A stretch of DNA of 7,084 nt from Opitutales bacterium (GTDB lineage Bacteria > Verrucomicrobiota > Verrucomicrobiia > Opitutales > Opitutaceae). The translations under genes were made by a program, and so were the position numbers. The DNA is taken from positions 1 to 7,084 of the forward strand of contig JAJFLS010000697.1 in the NCBI GenBank assembly GCA_021772595.1, given 5' to 3'. Under the pieces are notes generated by a model, which ran no database searches, was not told the origin of the DNA, and saw only the letters and a list, made by a program, of their open reading frames with translations. How positions within the stretch are numbered: position 1 is the stretch's first letter; each line of letters begins with the position of its first letter. Of the stretch, positions 1 to 6,597 are shown piece by piece.

Positions 1-2474
1 GTTTTCACCAAAGCGCGTTTCAAAAAGTGCTTCACTATCTCCACGCGGCTCGCCCCGATTGCCACGCGCGTGCCAATCTCTTTCCTGTGAGAGGCAACTC
101 CGTAGGCCATAACGCCGTAGACTCCTATCGCGGAAAGAAGCAAAGCAATCCCTGCCGCTATCGTGATCAATAGCATCACCATCCGACGACTGTTCAGCGT
201 CTCGTCCAGATAATCCGATAAGGCACCGCTCATGAAGACTGGGATATTTGGATCTCCTTCTGCGATTAGCTTGCGGATCGTGGTGACAAGTTGCCCCGAA
301 TCATGTTCGCTCTTTATAAAAACGCTGAAGGTCTGCCGTGTTCCCTCATAGAGGCTGTAATAAGCGAAAGGCGCTCCCATTTCCTCGTCAATCCTCTCGT
401 GATTCGCATTTTCGACGACACCAATAATCTCCGGCCAGTTTTCCGGATCATTTCTGCCAAAATCATTAATAAACCGTCTCCCGACCGGATCCTCGCCCGG
501 AAAATACAAGTCGGCTAGTCTCTTATCGATAACAACGCCTCTCCTCGTTCGCGATGCATCAAGGGGTCCAAAGCCCTCGCCTCGCAAAACCTCTATACCG
601 AGCGTTTCGAAATACCCCGGCGAAACGCGCGTATTTAATGCAATCGGAGGCTTATCATTGGAACCAAAATTGCTGCCGGAAAACTGAAATACGCTATTAT
701 CATAATCAGTAGTCATAGGTAAATCATATCCGATCCCTACTGAATCCACGCCGGGCAATGCGGCTATCATTTCCAGAATCTCTTTTTCAAAAGAGATAAC
801 GTGCTCATTTTTCCGATACTTCAATCCAGTTAGAGGTATCCTTAATGTGGTTACTTTTTCCGGGTCCAAACCGATATCTCTCGCAACAATATTCGCAAAG
901 CTTCGCATTAGTAACCCCGCTCCTACAAGTAATATGAGCGCCAGCGAAATCTGACCGCAAACCAATGCGGAACTTATCCGCTGCGATGTTTTGCTAGCCG
1001 ACGAGCTTCTAGAGCTTTCGCTCAGAGCAGAAACCAGATTTCGAGAATACAGTCGCATCGCAGGAAGTCCTCCCACCAGCAATCCACTGAGAATCGCCAT
1101 GCCGAAGGCAAATGCTGCAGAACCCGAATCAAAGGTAAGCAGTTGCATCGGAGGCAGCATATCCATCGCAAAGGTATTTATCAACTTGATCCCCAACAAT
1201 CCAATCCCGACCCCGACCGCAGCGCCCGCAATGGAAAGTATAATACTTTCACAATATAACTGCCGCCCAAGATCGAAACGCTTCGCCCCAAGAGCCTTTC
1301 GCAAAGCGAATTCCCACTGTCGAGCATTCGACCGCGTCAATCCAAGATTCGATACGTTGGCGCAGCCAATGAGCCACACGAAGACCCCTCCGACTTGAAG
1401 TAGATAGAGTATACCCCGTACGCTTTTAGTTCTTTTGTCCTGAAGATTTTCGATTTTCGTCTCGTGACCGGCAATGACGAGGCCTTGTCCCATCTCAGCC
1501 GGCAGCGCTTCGAAAAATGCTTGGTCGCGGGCATCGATCTGAGATTTCGCAATTGCAATGGAAGTCCCCGGCTCCAAGCGCCCGATCAAATCTGGATCAT
1601 TTGAATGCCGACTCATCGGATCAACGGAACCCGGAACCCAAGAATAAGCCACATACATCTGGGCATCCGGATACAAGGCCTCAAGAGAACGCGGAGCGAC
1701 TCCACGCACCACGTAAGAATCTCCGTTTACCTGTATCGACTGATTGACGACGTTCGGATCCAAGTTGTAACGATCATTCCAATAGCGAAAACTCAGCACA
1801 ACTACTCGATGCTGACCGCGAATGCTATTTTCCTCCGAGAAAAAGCCCCCCACCTCCGGATTAACGCCAATCGTTTGGAAAAAATCAGGCGTAACCGAAA
1901 AACCGAAAATGCGCTCCGGATAGTCTCCCCCTCCAACATTTCCCTCAAAGGAATCGATAAGCGCCAAGCTGCTAAACGCATTCGTTTCATCCCGAAAATC
2001 AAGGTACATATGCACATTGCTGCCTCCCTCTTGGACTCCCATTTTCGGGTACGAGTTATAGATGCTCACTATTCGTTCCGATTCGGGAAAAGGAAGAGGG
2101 CGCAGCAACAGGGTATTGAGCATCGTGAATATCGATGCATTCCCTCCTATGCACAAAGCCAGCGTCGCGATGACCGCGAGACTAAAGCCTTTGCTTTTCC
2201 ACAGTAAACGGAGCGAATAGCGCGCGTCGCGTACCACTTCCGCAATTACTCGGGTTCCCCAGCTGTCGCGGCAATCTTCTTTGATCTTTTCCAACCCGCC
2301 AAACTCGCGTAGAACAGTTTTACGGGCCCCTTTGGGATCCATACCTTGCTCCACGAGATCGTCGACCGCTTCTTCGACATGGAATTTCATTTCCGTATCC
2401 AGTTCGTCCTGCTTACGTCTGAATCCAAACGCGAAGCGTACGACTCGACCAATTTCTGTTAGCCAACGTCCCAC
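1..2474 (-). CDS. ADOP-type (MacB/FtsX-like) orphan ABC permease, 3' end cut off by window
   Basis: I read this frame codon by codon: it is open from a GTG at 2474 to the left edge (824 codons, no stop), so the C-terminus lies outside the window. The N-terminal cytoplasmic segment (1-95) has FRRKQDELDTEMKFH and the KEDCRDSWG motif (66-74) typical of acidobacterial duplicated orphan permeases. Predicted membrane helices lie near 97-119, 360-383, 405-430, 455-475, 502-525 and 765-792. Two MacB-type periplasmic regions (about 120-355 and 526-760) sit between them. FtsX-type coupling segments are EFALRKALGAKR (near 388-399) and EIGTRVAIGASR (near 798-809). Probably about 40-60 residues with the last two helices are missing. 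The GTG start is chosen because TAA is in frame 6 nt upstream and GGAGGAA lies 12 nt before it. It is an inner-membrane protein; MacB relatives drive periplasmic efflux through mechanotransmission, but the substrate here is unknown and no ATPase gene is adjacent. PadR-1 lies 108 nt upstream on the same strand. Confidence 0.93.
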   Translation of the reverse strand, partial: MGRWLTEIGRVVRFAFGFRRKQDELDTEMKFHVEEAVDDLVEQGMDPKGARKTVLREFGGLEKIKEDCRDSWGTRVIAEVVRDARYSLRLLWKSKGFSLAVIATLALCIGGNASIFTMLNTLLLRPLPFPESERIVSIYNSYPKMGVQEGGSNVHMYLDFRDETNAFSSLALIDSFEGNVGGGDYPERIFGFSVTPDFFQTIGVNPEVGGFFSEENSIRGQHRVVVLSFRYWNDRYNLDPNVVNQSIQVNGDSYVVRGVAPRSLEALYPDAQMYVAYSWVPGSVDPMSRHSNDPDLIGRLEPGTSIAIAKSQIDARDQAFFEALPAEMGQGLVIAGHETKIENLQDKRTKSVRGILYLLQVGGVFVWLIGCANVSNLGLTRSNARQWEFALRKALGAKRFDLGRQLYCESIILSIAGAAVGVGIGLLGIKLINTFAMDMLPPMQLLTFDSGSAAFAFGMAILSGLLVGGLPAMRLYSRNLVSALSESSRSSSASKTSQRISSALVCGQISLALILLVGAGLLMRSFANIVARDIGLDPEKVTTLRIPLTGLKYRKNEHVISFEKEILEMIAALPGVDSVGIGYDLPMTTDYDNSVFQFSGSNFGSNDKPPIALNTRVSPGYFETLGIEVLRGEGFGPLDASRTRRGVVIDKRLADLYFPGEDPVGRRFINDFGRNDPENWPEIIGVVENANHERIDEEMGAPFAYYSLYEGTRQTFSVFIKSEHDSGQLVTTIRKLIAEGDPNIPVFMSGALSDYLDETLNSRRMVMLLITIAAGIALLLSAIGVYGVMAYGVASHRKEIGTRVAIGASRVEIVKHFLKRALVK

Positions 2475-2475
2475 T

Positions 2476-2562
2476 TTAAATTAAAATTCCTCCAGTATTA
2501 CTTTGCTCCCTGCTGAAAATTTTTCCCAAAACCCACAACCATAATTCAGAGTTCGCATTCAT
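2476..2562 (-). CDS. Possible 28-codon leader/coupling ORF between PadR-1 and permease-1
   Basis: An ATG at 2562 opens a 28-codon frame ending in TAA at 2476-2478. It begins 20 nt after the PadR-1 stop, with AAGG seven nt before the ATG. It ends one nucleotide before the permease GTG (TAA-A-GTG). The peptide is tryptophan- and leucine-rich in its first half (ELWLWVLGKIF) and matches no family I recognise. The tight spacing to both neighbours would suit translational coupling, and the permease ribosome binding site lies inside it. At this length it could easily be a chance frame, so I list it only as a candidate. Confidence 0.2.
   Translation of the reverse strand: MNANSELWLWVLGKIFSREQSNTGGILI
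2487..2493 (-). promoter_or_regulatory. Ribosome binding site of permease-1
   Basis: On the minus strand GGAGGAA is followed by 12 nt and then GTG. The spacing is longer than the usual 5-9 nt. No other start codon exists in this frame between the in-frame TAA and the GTG, and the residues after the GTG match the family's N-terminus, so this site decides the start. Confidence 0.6.
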
Positions 2563-2582
2563 CCTTCAGCCTTAATATCAAC

Positions 2583-2900
2583 TCAGCCTTCCTCAAGAAT
2601 CACATCAATCACTGCGACAAAGTCGCGCCACTGCTGCTTCTCTTGCTCGACCTGCTCGCGACCGTGCTTAGTCAGCTCGTAGAACTTTGCCGATCGACCT
2701 CTGGCCGTTTCGCCCATCATCGAGTTAACAAAACCCTTTTTCTCCAGTCGATGAAGAGCCGGATACATCGACCCGTGCCCTACCTTCAAACTCGAATTCG
2801 ACAGCAAAAGAATCCGCTTCGAAATGTCATACCCATGTCGCTTCCCCGAAGCCAGGATCTTCAAAATCAGCATATCCAAGGTGCCTTGCATCAATTCCAT
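2583..2900 (-). CDS. PadR-family transcriptional regulator (PadR-1), acidobacterial ADOP-associated type
   Basis: This 105-residue protein has the usual length of the short PadR subfamily. It starts with MELMQGTLDMLILKIL, the hallmark first helix of regulators paired with orphan permeases. The winged helix-turn-helix spans about 8-78: the recognition helix is in SSLKVGHGSMYPALHRLEKKG (36-56), and the wing ends in GRSAKFYELTKHG (68-80). The C-terminal helix EQEKQQWRDFVAVIDVIL (85-102) is the dimerisation helix. PadR proteins bind palindromic operators as dimers and usually repress themselves and the adjacent gene; here that is permease-1, 108 nt downstream on the same strand. Two matching near-palindromes lie directly upstream. 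The ATG at 2900 has no Shine-Dalgarno and abuts the proximal operator; an alternative ATG at 2891 (MQGTLDM) cannot be excluded. The inducer is unknown. Confidence 0.93.
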   Translation of the reverse strand: MELMQGTLDMLILKILASGKRHGYDISKRILLLSNSSLKVGHGSMYPALHRLEKKGFVNSMMGETARGRSAKFYELTKHGREQVEQEKQQWRDFVAVIDVILEEG

Positions 2901-2901
2901 G

Positions 2902-2916
2902 TATCAAGCTTCGATA
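2902..2916 (-). promoter_or_regulatory. Proximal operator of PadR-1
   Basis: The plus strand reads TATCAA-GCT-TCGATA, a near-perfect palindrome (5 of 6 bases per arm) with a 3-nt spacer. It ends one base before the padR-1 ATG at 2900. It is part of a 15-nt exact direct repeat (TCAAGCTTCGATATA at 2904-2918 and 2932-2946). Its position at the start codon suits repression by the PadR-1 dimer. PadR autoregulation is established for the family; binding to this site is inferred. Confidence 0.6.
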
Positions 2917-2929
2917 TATGGAATTGTTA

Positions 2930-2944
2930 TGTCAAGCTTCGATA
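2930..2944 (-). promoter_or_regulatory. Distal operator of PadR-1 overlapping a TTGACA -35-like element
   Basis: The plus strand reads TGTCAA-GCT-TCGATA, the second copy of the palindrome, 28 nt from the first. In minus-strand orientation bases 2935 to 2930 read TTGACA, a perfect -35 consensus. No convincing -10 hexamer lies 16-19 nt further, so the promoter call is weaker than the operator call. Occupancy of this site would block RNA polymerase entry for padR-1 and permease-1. Confidence 0.5.
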
Positions 2945-3049
2945 TACTGTTAGCCCGATACGGCTCCTTGGATGTTATCTTGCCGGAGAGATCTCGCTAC
3001 ACGTTTGCTGGACGGTTTTTAATGTGACGGGAAAGTCGATCTCCCCGCC

Positions 3050-5746
3050 CTACTCTGCGCGAATGATATCCATCGGATTGATTTTCGCTGCTCGCCGGGC
3101 GGGGATGATCATCGCTATCAAGGTCGCCAAACCGACAATCGCTGCGACTGTCAGGAAAATGGGTGTATACCCCCGAAGATCCTCCTCCATACCGCCATTC
3201 GAAACAGAGAAGGAATGCAAGCCCACCAAAAGGCTCAATACGGATATGAATCCTAATATCAATCCCGAGCCTATCGTCAGCGCCCAGGGTCTCATTACCG
3301 ATTTCATGACCCCCCAGGCATTGGAACCGACCGCGATGCGGATGCCGAATTCCTTGCGTCGTTGGTTCGTCGTGAAAGCGATAATCGAATAGAGCCCGAT
3401 GATCGATATTACAAGAATCGCGCCTCCAAGAAATTTACCACCCAAAGAAATGGTGTCGATCATCCGGCTCACAAAACTCAATCCCTCTCCAATTGTGAGA
3501 ATCGGTCCTTGAAATCGAACCAGCGGCGCTAGCTCCTTCACCGATTCTCGAATCGCTAGACGGTAGCGGTCATTGTCAGCGTTCTGAGCGCTCAATAGGA
3601 TCGTCGGATTCCAAAGCGGATGTTGCGCAAAGGGGAGCAGGATTTGGCTGAAGAGTCTGTCGATTTCTTCTTTCGTCCCAGGCAGGTTGGGCATTAGGCT
3701 GGGTATAACACCCACGATCGTAATCCATTCGGAATAGCCATTGCTACCTTGCTCTATCTTCAACCGCAGGCCGATAGGATCCACATTTTTGCAATGCGTA
3801 TCCACAAAATGAGAGTTCACAACGCACACCGTTAATGACTCTTCTGAATCGAAGGCGTTGATCATTCTTCCAGAGAGGGGTTTCAATCCATAGACATCCA
3901 GAAAATCGGGCGTCGCTGTGCTGATTTGAGAGATTCTCATCGATGAGCCTTTATCTTCCTCTTCGCCTTCAATCTCAATGCCCCGAAGATCGCCCATAAT
4001 TCCAAACTTCCCTGAACCCAGAGCGACTGCTCGAACACCTGGCGTTGCCATCAGTTTTTGCTTCAGTCTGGGATAGAGTCGTTCGACGTCACGCGGCTCT
4101 TCGAATTGAGGGTCCGCTCCGAGCTGCATCCCTGCCGTCAATACGGTATTCTTGTCATAAGGCATTTCCAAAGAGTCCATGAACAAGGATGGCCAAAGCA
4201 ACATGACGCTGAGGAAAAGCAGAATCGACGAAAAGAGGACCTGGAAAGTGATCATCGCTTTAGAGAGCCAACCGATGTAGATGCTCGAGGAGCTTCTCGA
4301 GTCGTCTTTCAAAATCGAGAAGGAATTCATTCTCGATGCTCGCCATGCGGGAATGATGCTGGAGCCGATGCCTGCAAACAGAGCTGCGCCGATCGCGAAG
4401 AGAAAAACGCCAGGCGTCAGTTGGAAATCATGCAGCCATGGCATTTCGAAAACGCTAAGCTGATCCGAAATAACGCGCAGTCCTAGCGCCGCAAAACCTA
4501 TACCGAAAATCGCACCCATTCCGGACAGCGCAAGCCCATCCACGACCACCTGCCAAATTACGTGACTCCGTTTGGCTCCGAGGCTCCGTCGCACGGCGAG
4601 CTCGTGGCTCCGAATCGCTGTTCGACCCATGATTATCTGAAAAACATTGGTCGATAAGAATGTAAGAACGAGCAACGAACCAAACAACCCTAGATACAAG
4701 ATGGCCTTCGCATCATCATCCACGAATTGTTCCCGATAGGGTGTCAAGCGTACGCGCGTGCGTTCCTCGTTCGTCTCAGGATACGCCACTGCCAAATTGG
4801 AGGCTATCGTCTCTAGCTCGGCTCGCGCCTGATCGAGGCCCAATCCTGGCTTCAACTTCCCCGTTACGCCAATTTTTGGGGCAGAGGCTCGCGGCTTTCC
4901 ATCGAACTCTCGCCAGTCTGTAGCCATCCAGATTTGCTGATCGCGCGGAAACGCGAATCCTGTCGGCATCACTCCGGCAATCTTGCATTGATCGCCGTTT
5001 AGCATCACCTCCGCTTCCAGAACTGCCTTGTCTCGATCGAAAAAATCCGCCCAAACCAAATCCGAAATCACGATTTCACGCGCTTCGTAAGACTGCGCAT
5101 CTTGATCCGAAAAAGAGTTGCCGAGAATCGGCTTGGCATTCACCAATTCAAAGAAATTCGCCGTGACTTTAACGCCCTTGTACTGCTTGCCCTCGTCCTT
5201 CTTTAACGGCAAACTAAACCAGAATCCGGAATTCTGAATACCTGCTAGGTCTTCCAGCGAATCGACTTCGCTCCTAAGGACTTTGAAATCGTGACTACTG
5301 AACGGCTCACCTTGCGCGGTCCCCAACTCCCATTGTATGTAGAGCTGCCTATCGTCGAGATCCGCGCCTGAACTCGTATCTAGCAGCTTGCTAGACATCG
5401 TGTACATCATGGAGGCGATCCCGATGCCCATCGACAGCACCACGACCGCAAGAATACTCGTATTCAGATATCTCGAACACAATCGAAGCCCAAAGCGCAA
5501 ATTCCGATATGAATCTTGAAGGAATCGAATCCCCCAAGCATCGCGGCAGTCTTCCTTCGCCTGCTCCATTCCTCCAAACGAAACGCGTGCGGATCGTCTG
5601 GCTTCAAAAGGAGACATTCCACGCTCGAGATTCTTCTCGATCTCCATCTCAAGATGGAACTGCATCTCATCATCCAACTCGGACTCCGCCTTTCCATTGA
5701 GAAACAGTGCCTTCAGCCGGTTGGATACCTTTCTCACGATCTTCAT
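3050..5746 (-). CDS. ADOP-type (MacB/FtsX-like) duplicated orphan ABC permease, full length (permease-2)
   Basis: This complete 898-residue inner-membrane protein carries two copies of the MacB periplasmic/FtsX unit. The N-terminal cytoplasmic part has ESELDDEMQFHLEMEIE (21-37) and KEDCRDAWG (64-72), shared with permease-1. Predicted helices are near 96-118, 345-372, 398-425, 447-467, 497-519, 770-795, 821-843 and 863-882. The first periplasmic domain is about 119-344 and the second about 520-769. Coupling segments are SHELAVRRSLGAKR (380-393) and RKEFGIRIAVGSNA (797-810), each repeat closing with an IIPA-type motif (464-467, 880-883). The length is slightly above the roughly 800-880 residues common in the family. 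The ATG lies 3 nt after the PadR-2 stop (TGA-GCG-ATG) with no strong ribosome binding site, which points to translational coupling. It lacks the LRPLP motif that follows the first helix in permease-1, so the two are diverged paralogues. MacB-like proteins normally need an ATPase partner; none is encoded here. The substrate is unknown. Confidence 0.96.
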   Translation of the reverse strand: MKIVRKVSNRLKALFLNGKAESELDDEMQFHLEMEIEKNLERGMSPFEARRSARVSFGGMEQAKEDCRDAWGIRFLQDSYRNLRFGLRLCSRYLNTSILAVVVLSMGIGIASMMYTMSSKLLDTSSGADLDDRQLYIQWELGTAQGEPFSSHDFKVLRSEVDSLEDLAGIQNSGFWFSLPLKKDEGKQYKGVKVTANFFELVNAKPILGNSFSDQDAQSYEAREIVISDLVWADFFDRDKAVLEAEVMLNGDQCKIAGVMPTGFAFPRDQQIWMATDWREFDGKPRASAPKIGVTGKLKPGLGLDQARAELETIASNLAVAYPETNEERTRVRLTPYREQFVDDDAKAILYLGLFGSLLVLTFLSTNVFQIIMGRTAIRSHELAVRRSLGAKRSHVIWQVVVDGLALSGMGAIFGIGFAALGLRVISDQLSVFEMPWLHDFQLTPGVFLFAIGAALFAGIGSSIIPAWRASRMNSFSILKDDSRSSSSIYIGWLSKAMITFQVLFSSILLFLSVMLLWPSLFMDSLEMPYDKNTVLTAGMQLGADPQFEEPRDVERLYPRLKQKLMATPGVRAVALGSGKFGIMGDLRGIEIEGEEEDKGSSMRISQISTATPDFLDVYGLKPLSGRMINAFDSEESLTVCVVNSHFVDTHCKNVDPIGLRLKIEQGSNGYSEWITIVGVIPSLMPNLPGTKEEIDRLFSQILLPFAQHPLWNPTILLSAQNADNDRYRLAIRESVKELAPLVRFQGPILTIGEGLSFVSRMIDTISLGGKFLGGAILVISIIGLYSIIAFTTNQRRKEFGIRIAVGSNAWGVMKSVMRPWALTIGSGLILGFISVLSLLVGLHSFSVSNGGMEEDLRGYTPIFLTVAAIVGLATLIAMIIPARRAAKINPMDIIRAE

Positions 5747-5749
5747 CGC

Positions 5750-6082
5750 TCAGGCCGTCTCGATAACTAGGTTCATCGCTCGCGAAAATTCCCGCCACTG
5801 CTCGACCTCTTCTTCGAGCCGCTTTCGACCGGATTTGGTGAGGATGTAGTACTTCGCCTTGCGGCCGTTCTCCGTTATCCGCCATTCCGAGCGAATCAGG
5901 TCCTGATCCCCCAATCGGATCAGCGCCGGATACAGCGATCCCTGCTTTAGCGACAATGCCTCGCTCCCAATCTGGTCGATCCGCTGCTGGATCCCCCAGC
6001 CATGCCGATCCTCGTCTCGCAACGCTCGCAAAATCAGAAGCTCCACCGCGCCTTGAAGTAGACTATTCTTTTTCTTCCCCAT
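5750..6082 (-). CDS. PadR-family transcriptional regulator (PadR-2)
   Basis: This 110-residue short PadR protein begins MGKKKNSLLQGAVELLILRAL, with a lysine-rich extension ahead of the QG..ELLIL helix. The winged helix-turn-helix covers about 9-85: the recognition region is SLKQGSLYPALIRLGDQDLI (44-63) and the wing is SEWRITENGRKAKYYILTKSG (65-85). The C-terminal dimerisation helix is EEEVEQWREFSRAMNLVI (90-107). It keeps the ...EW...NGRKAKYY... wing typical of ADOP-associated PadRs, which PadR-1 has altered (NSMMGETARGRSAKFYEL). It is first in a two-gene operon with permease-2, whose ATG begins 3 nt after its stop. The ATG at 6082 is preceded by AGGAG at 6086-6090 with a short 3-nt gap. The likely role is autorepression and repression of permease-2 through the operator pair at 6089-6140; the ligand is unknown. 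Confidence 0.94.
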   Translation of the reverse strand: MGKKKNSLLQGAVELLILRALRDEDRHGWGIQQRIDQIGSEALSLKQGSLYPALIRLGDQDLIRSEWRITENGRKAKYYILTKSGRKRLEEEVEQWREFSRAMNLVIETA

Positions 6083-6088
6083 ATTCTC

Positions 6089-6105
6089 CTCTCGATGATT
6101 GAGAG
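6089..6105 (-). promoter_or_regulatory. Proximal operator of PadR-2, overlapping the ribosome binding site
   Basis: The plus strand reads CTCTCGA-TGA-TTGAGAG, a palindrome matching at 6 of 7 bases per arm around a 3-nt spacer. It overlaps the AGGAG ribosome binding site (6086-6090) of padR-2 by two bases and lies 6 nt from its ATG. The inner half-sites resemble those of the PadR-1 operators, but the outer bases differ. Confidence 0.55.
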
Positions 6106-6123
6106 AAAGAAAAACCGCATTAC

Positions 6124-6140
6124 CTCTCGACGGTCAAGAG
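6124..6140 (-). promoter_or_regulatory. Distal operator of PadR-2 containing a TTGACC -35-like element
   Basis: The plus strand reads CTCTCGA-CGG-TCAAGAG, the second palindrome, 35 nt centre to centre from the first. On the minus strand bases 6137 to 6132 read TTGACC, a plausible -35 hexamer. The -10 is not clear; the sequence 17 nt later is T-rich. Arrangement and position are those expected for an autoregulated PadR promoter. Confidence 0.55.
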
Positions 6141-6205
6141 AAATATTCCTGCGAGGCCCGGACGCTACAGTGATTAAAACGCACGCGATCCCAGCGAGCT
6201 GCTGA

Positions 6206-6361
6206 ATGACTCAAGGCGTTTTCAAATTCAAAGCAGTCATCTTCTTTCGAGCCAGTCGCTTATTGAAACTGCAGATCATTCTGCACGAGGAATTCGCACG
6301 GGATCGATCAAGGATAACCTTAACGCTGGTTACGCCTTCTCCTGAAGAGATCCGTCAATAA
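6206..6361 (+). CDS. Doubtful 51-codon ORF of unknown function
   Basis: An ATG at 6206, directly preceded by an in-frame TGA, opens 51 codons to TAA at 6359. The same frame then stays open to a second TAA at 6467-6469. The peptide has a basic/hydrophobic first half (VFKFKAVIFFRASRLLKLQ) and ends TLVTPSPEEIRQ. I recognise no family. There is no good ribosome binding site. It could be a chance frame, a small gene, or a remnant broken by one stop codon. Confidence 0.15.
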   Translation: MTQGVFKFKAVIFFRASRLLKLQIILHEEFARDRSRITLTLVTPSPEEIRQ

Positions 6362-6384
6362 AAGGACGTTTCTTCCGGATTTCG

Positions 6385-6415
6385 GCTCAAAGAACCTTTG
6401 GAGCTATTGTATACT
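6385..6415 (+). promoter_or_regulatory. Candidate promoter/operator for the rightward gene
   Basis: The imperfect palindrome GCTCAAAG-AAC-CTTTGGAGC (one unpaired G) at 6385-6404 is followed after 5 nt by TATACT (6410-6415), which matches the -10 consensus well. The -35 position would fall inside the palindrome but has no good TTGACA match. If used, it would give an untranslated leader of roughly 190 nt. The evidence is weak. Confidence 0.2.
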
Positions 6416-6465
6416 TATCTTCCGACTCTGTTCAGCGATCAAGAATGCGAACGTCCCATAATGGC

Positions 6466-6484
6466 GTAAGTGAACAATACTTAC
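6466..6484. repeat. Perfect short inverted repeat
   Basis: GTAAGT, 7 nt, then ACTTAC form a perfect 6-bp inverted repeat 130 nt upstream of the rightward gene. The A/T-rich spacer and lack of a following T-run fit a protein-binding site better than a terminator, but no regulator is identified. It could be chance. Confidence 0.3.
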
Positions 6485-6597
6485 AGGTCACTGAATCGCA
6501 ATTCCTAATGGGTAGAATTTGTCCCTACGTTTTACGGTATGTTAACGCAACAGCCTGCCTTATCCATAGACTCGAAGTGCTTAATAATGAGACCATT

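Larger units (their letters stand above)
2901..3049. other. Intergenic region between permease-2 and PadR-1
   Basis: The region is 149 nt and holds the PadR-1 operator pair at its left end. The rest (2947-3049) contains a GAGATCTC palindrome and a T-run at 3016-3020. I found no stable hairpin followed by a T-run on the minus strand, so no intrinsic terminator after permease-2 is evident and read-through into module 1 is possible. Confidence 0.5.

Noticed and set aside
1337..2017. Short minus-strand ORFs (1337-1558 and 1802-2017) suggesting permease-1 might be frameshifted or broken
   Set aside because: These are in a different frame from the permease. The frame in register with the GTG at 2474 has no stop from there to position 1, so the gene is intact within the window.
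1605..2207. 200-codon plus-strand ORF
   Set aside because: It is wholly antisense to permease-1, whose frame I read without interruption. The peptide is basic and low in family-like features.
2985..3049. Possible terminator after permease-2 (GAGATCTC palindrome and T-run at 3016-3020)
   Set aside because: The T-run is on the plus strand, and no stable stem directly precedes a T-run in the direction of permease-2 transcription.
2643..3392. 249-codon plus-strand ORF
   Set aside because: It lies opposite PadR-1, the operator region and the C-terminus of permease-2, all of which have strong family matches. Its translation resembles no protein family and is an antisense shadow.
6270..6285. TGCAG-N6-CTGCA inverted repeat
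   Set aside because: A 5-bp arm with no extension and no positional relation to a promoter or gene end; expected by chance.
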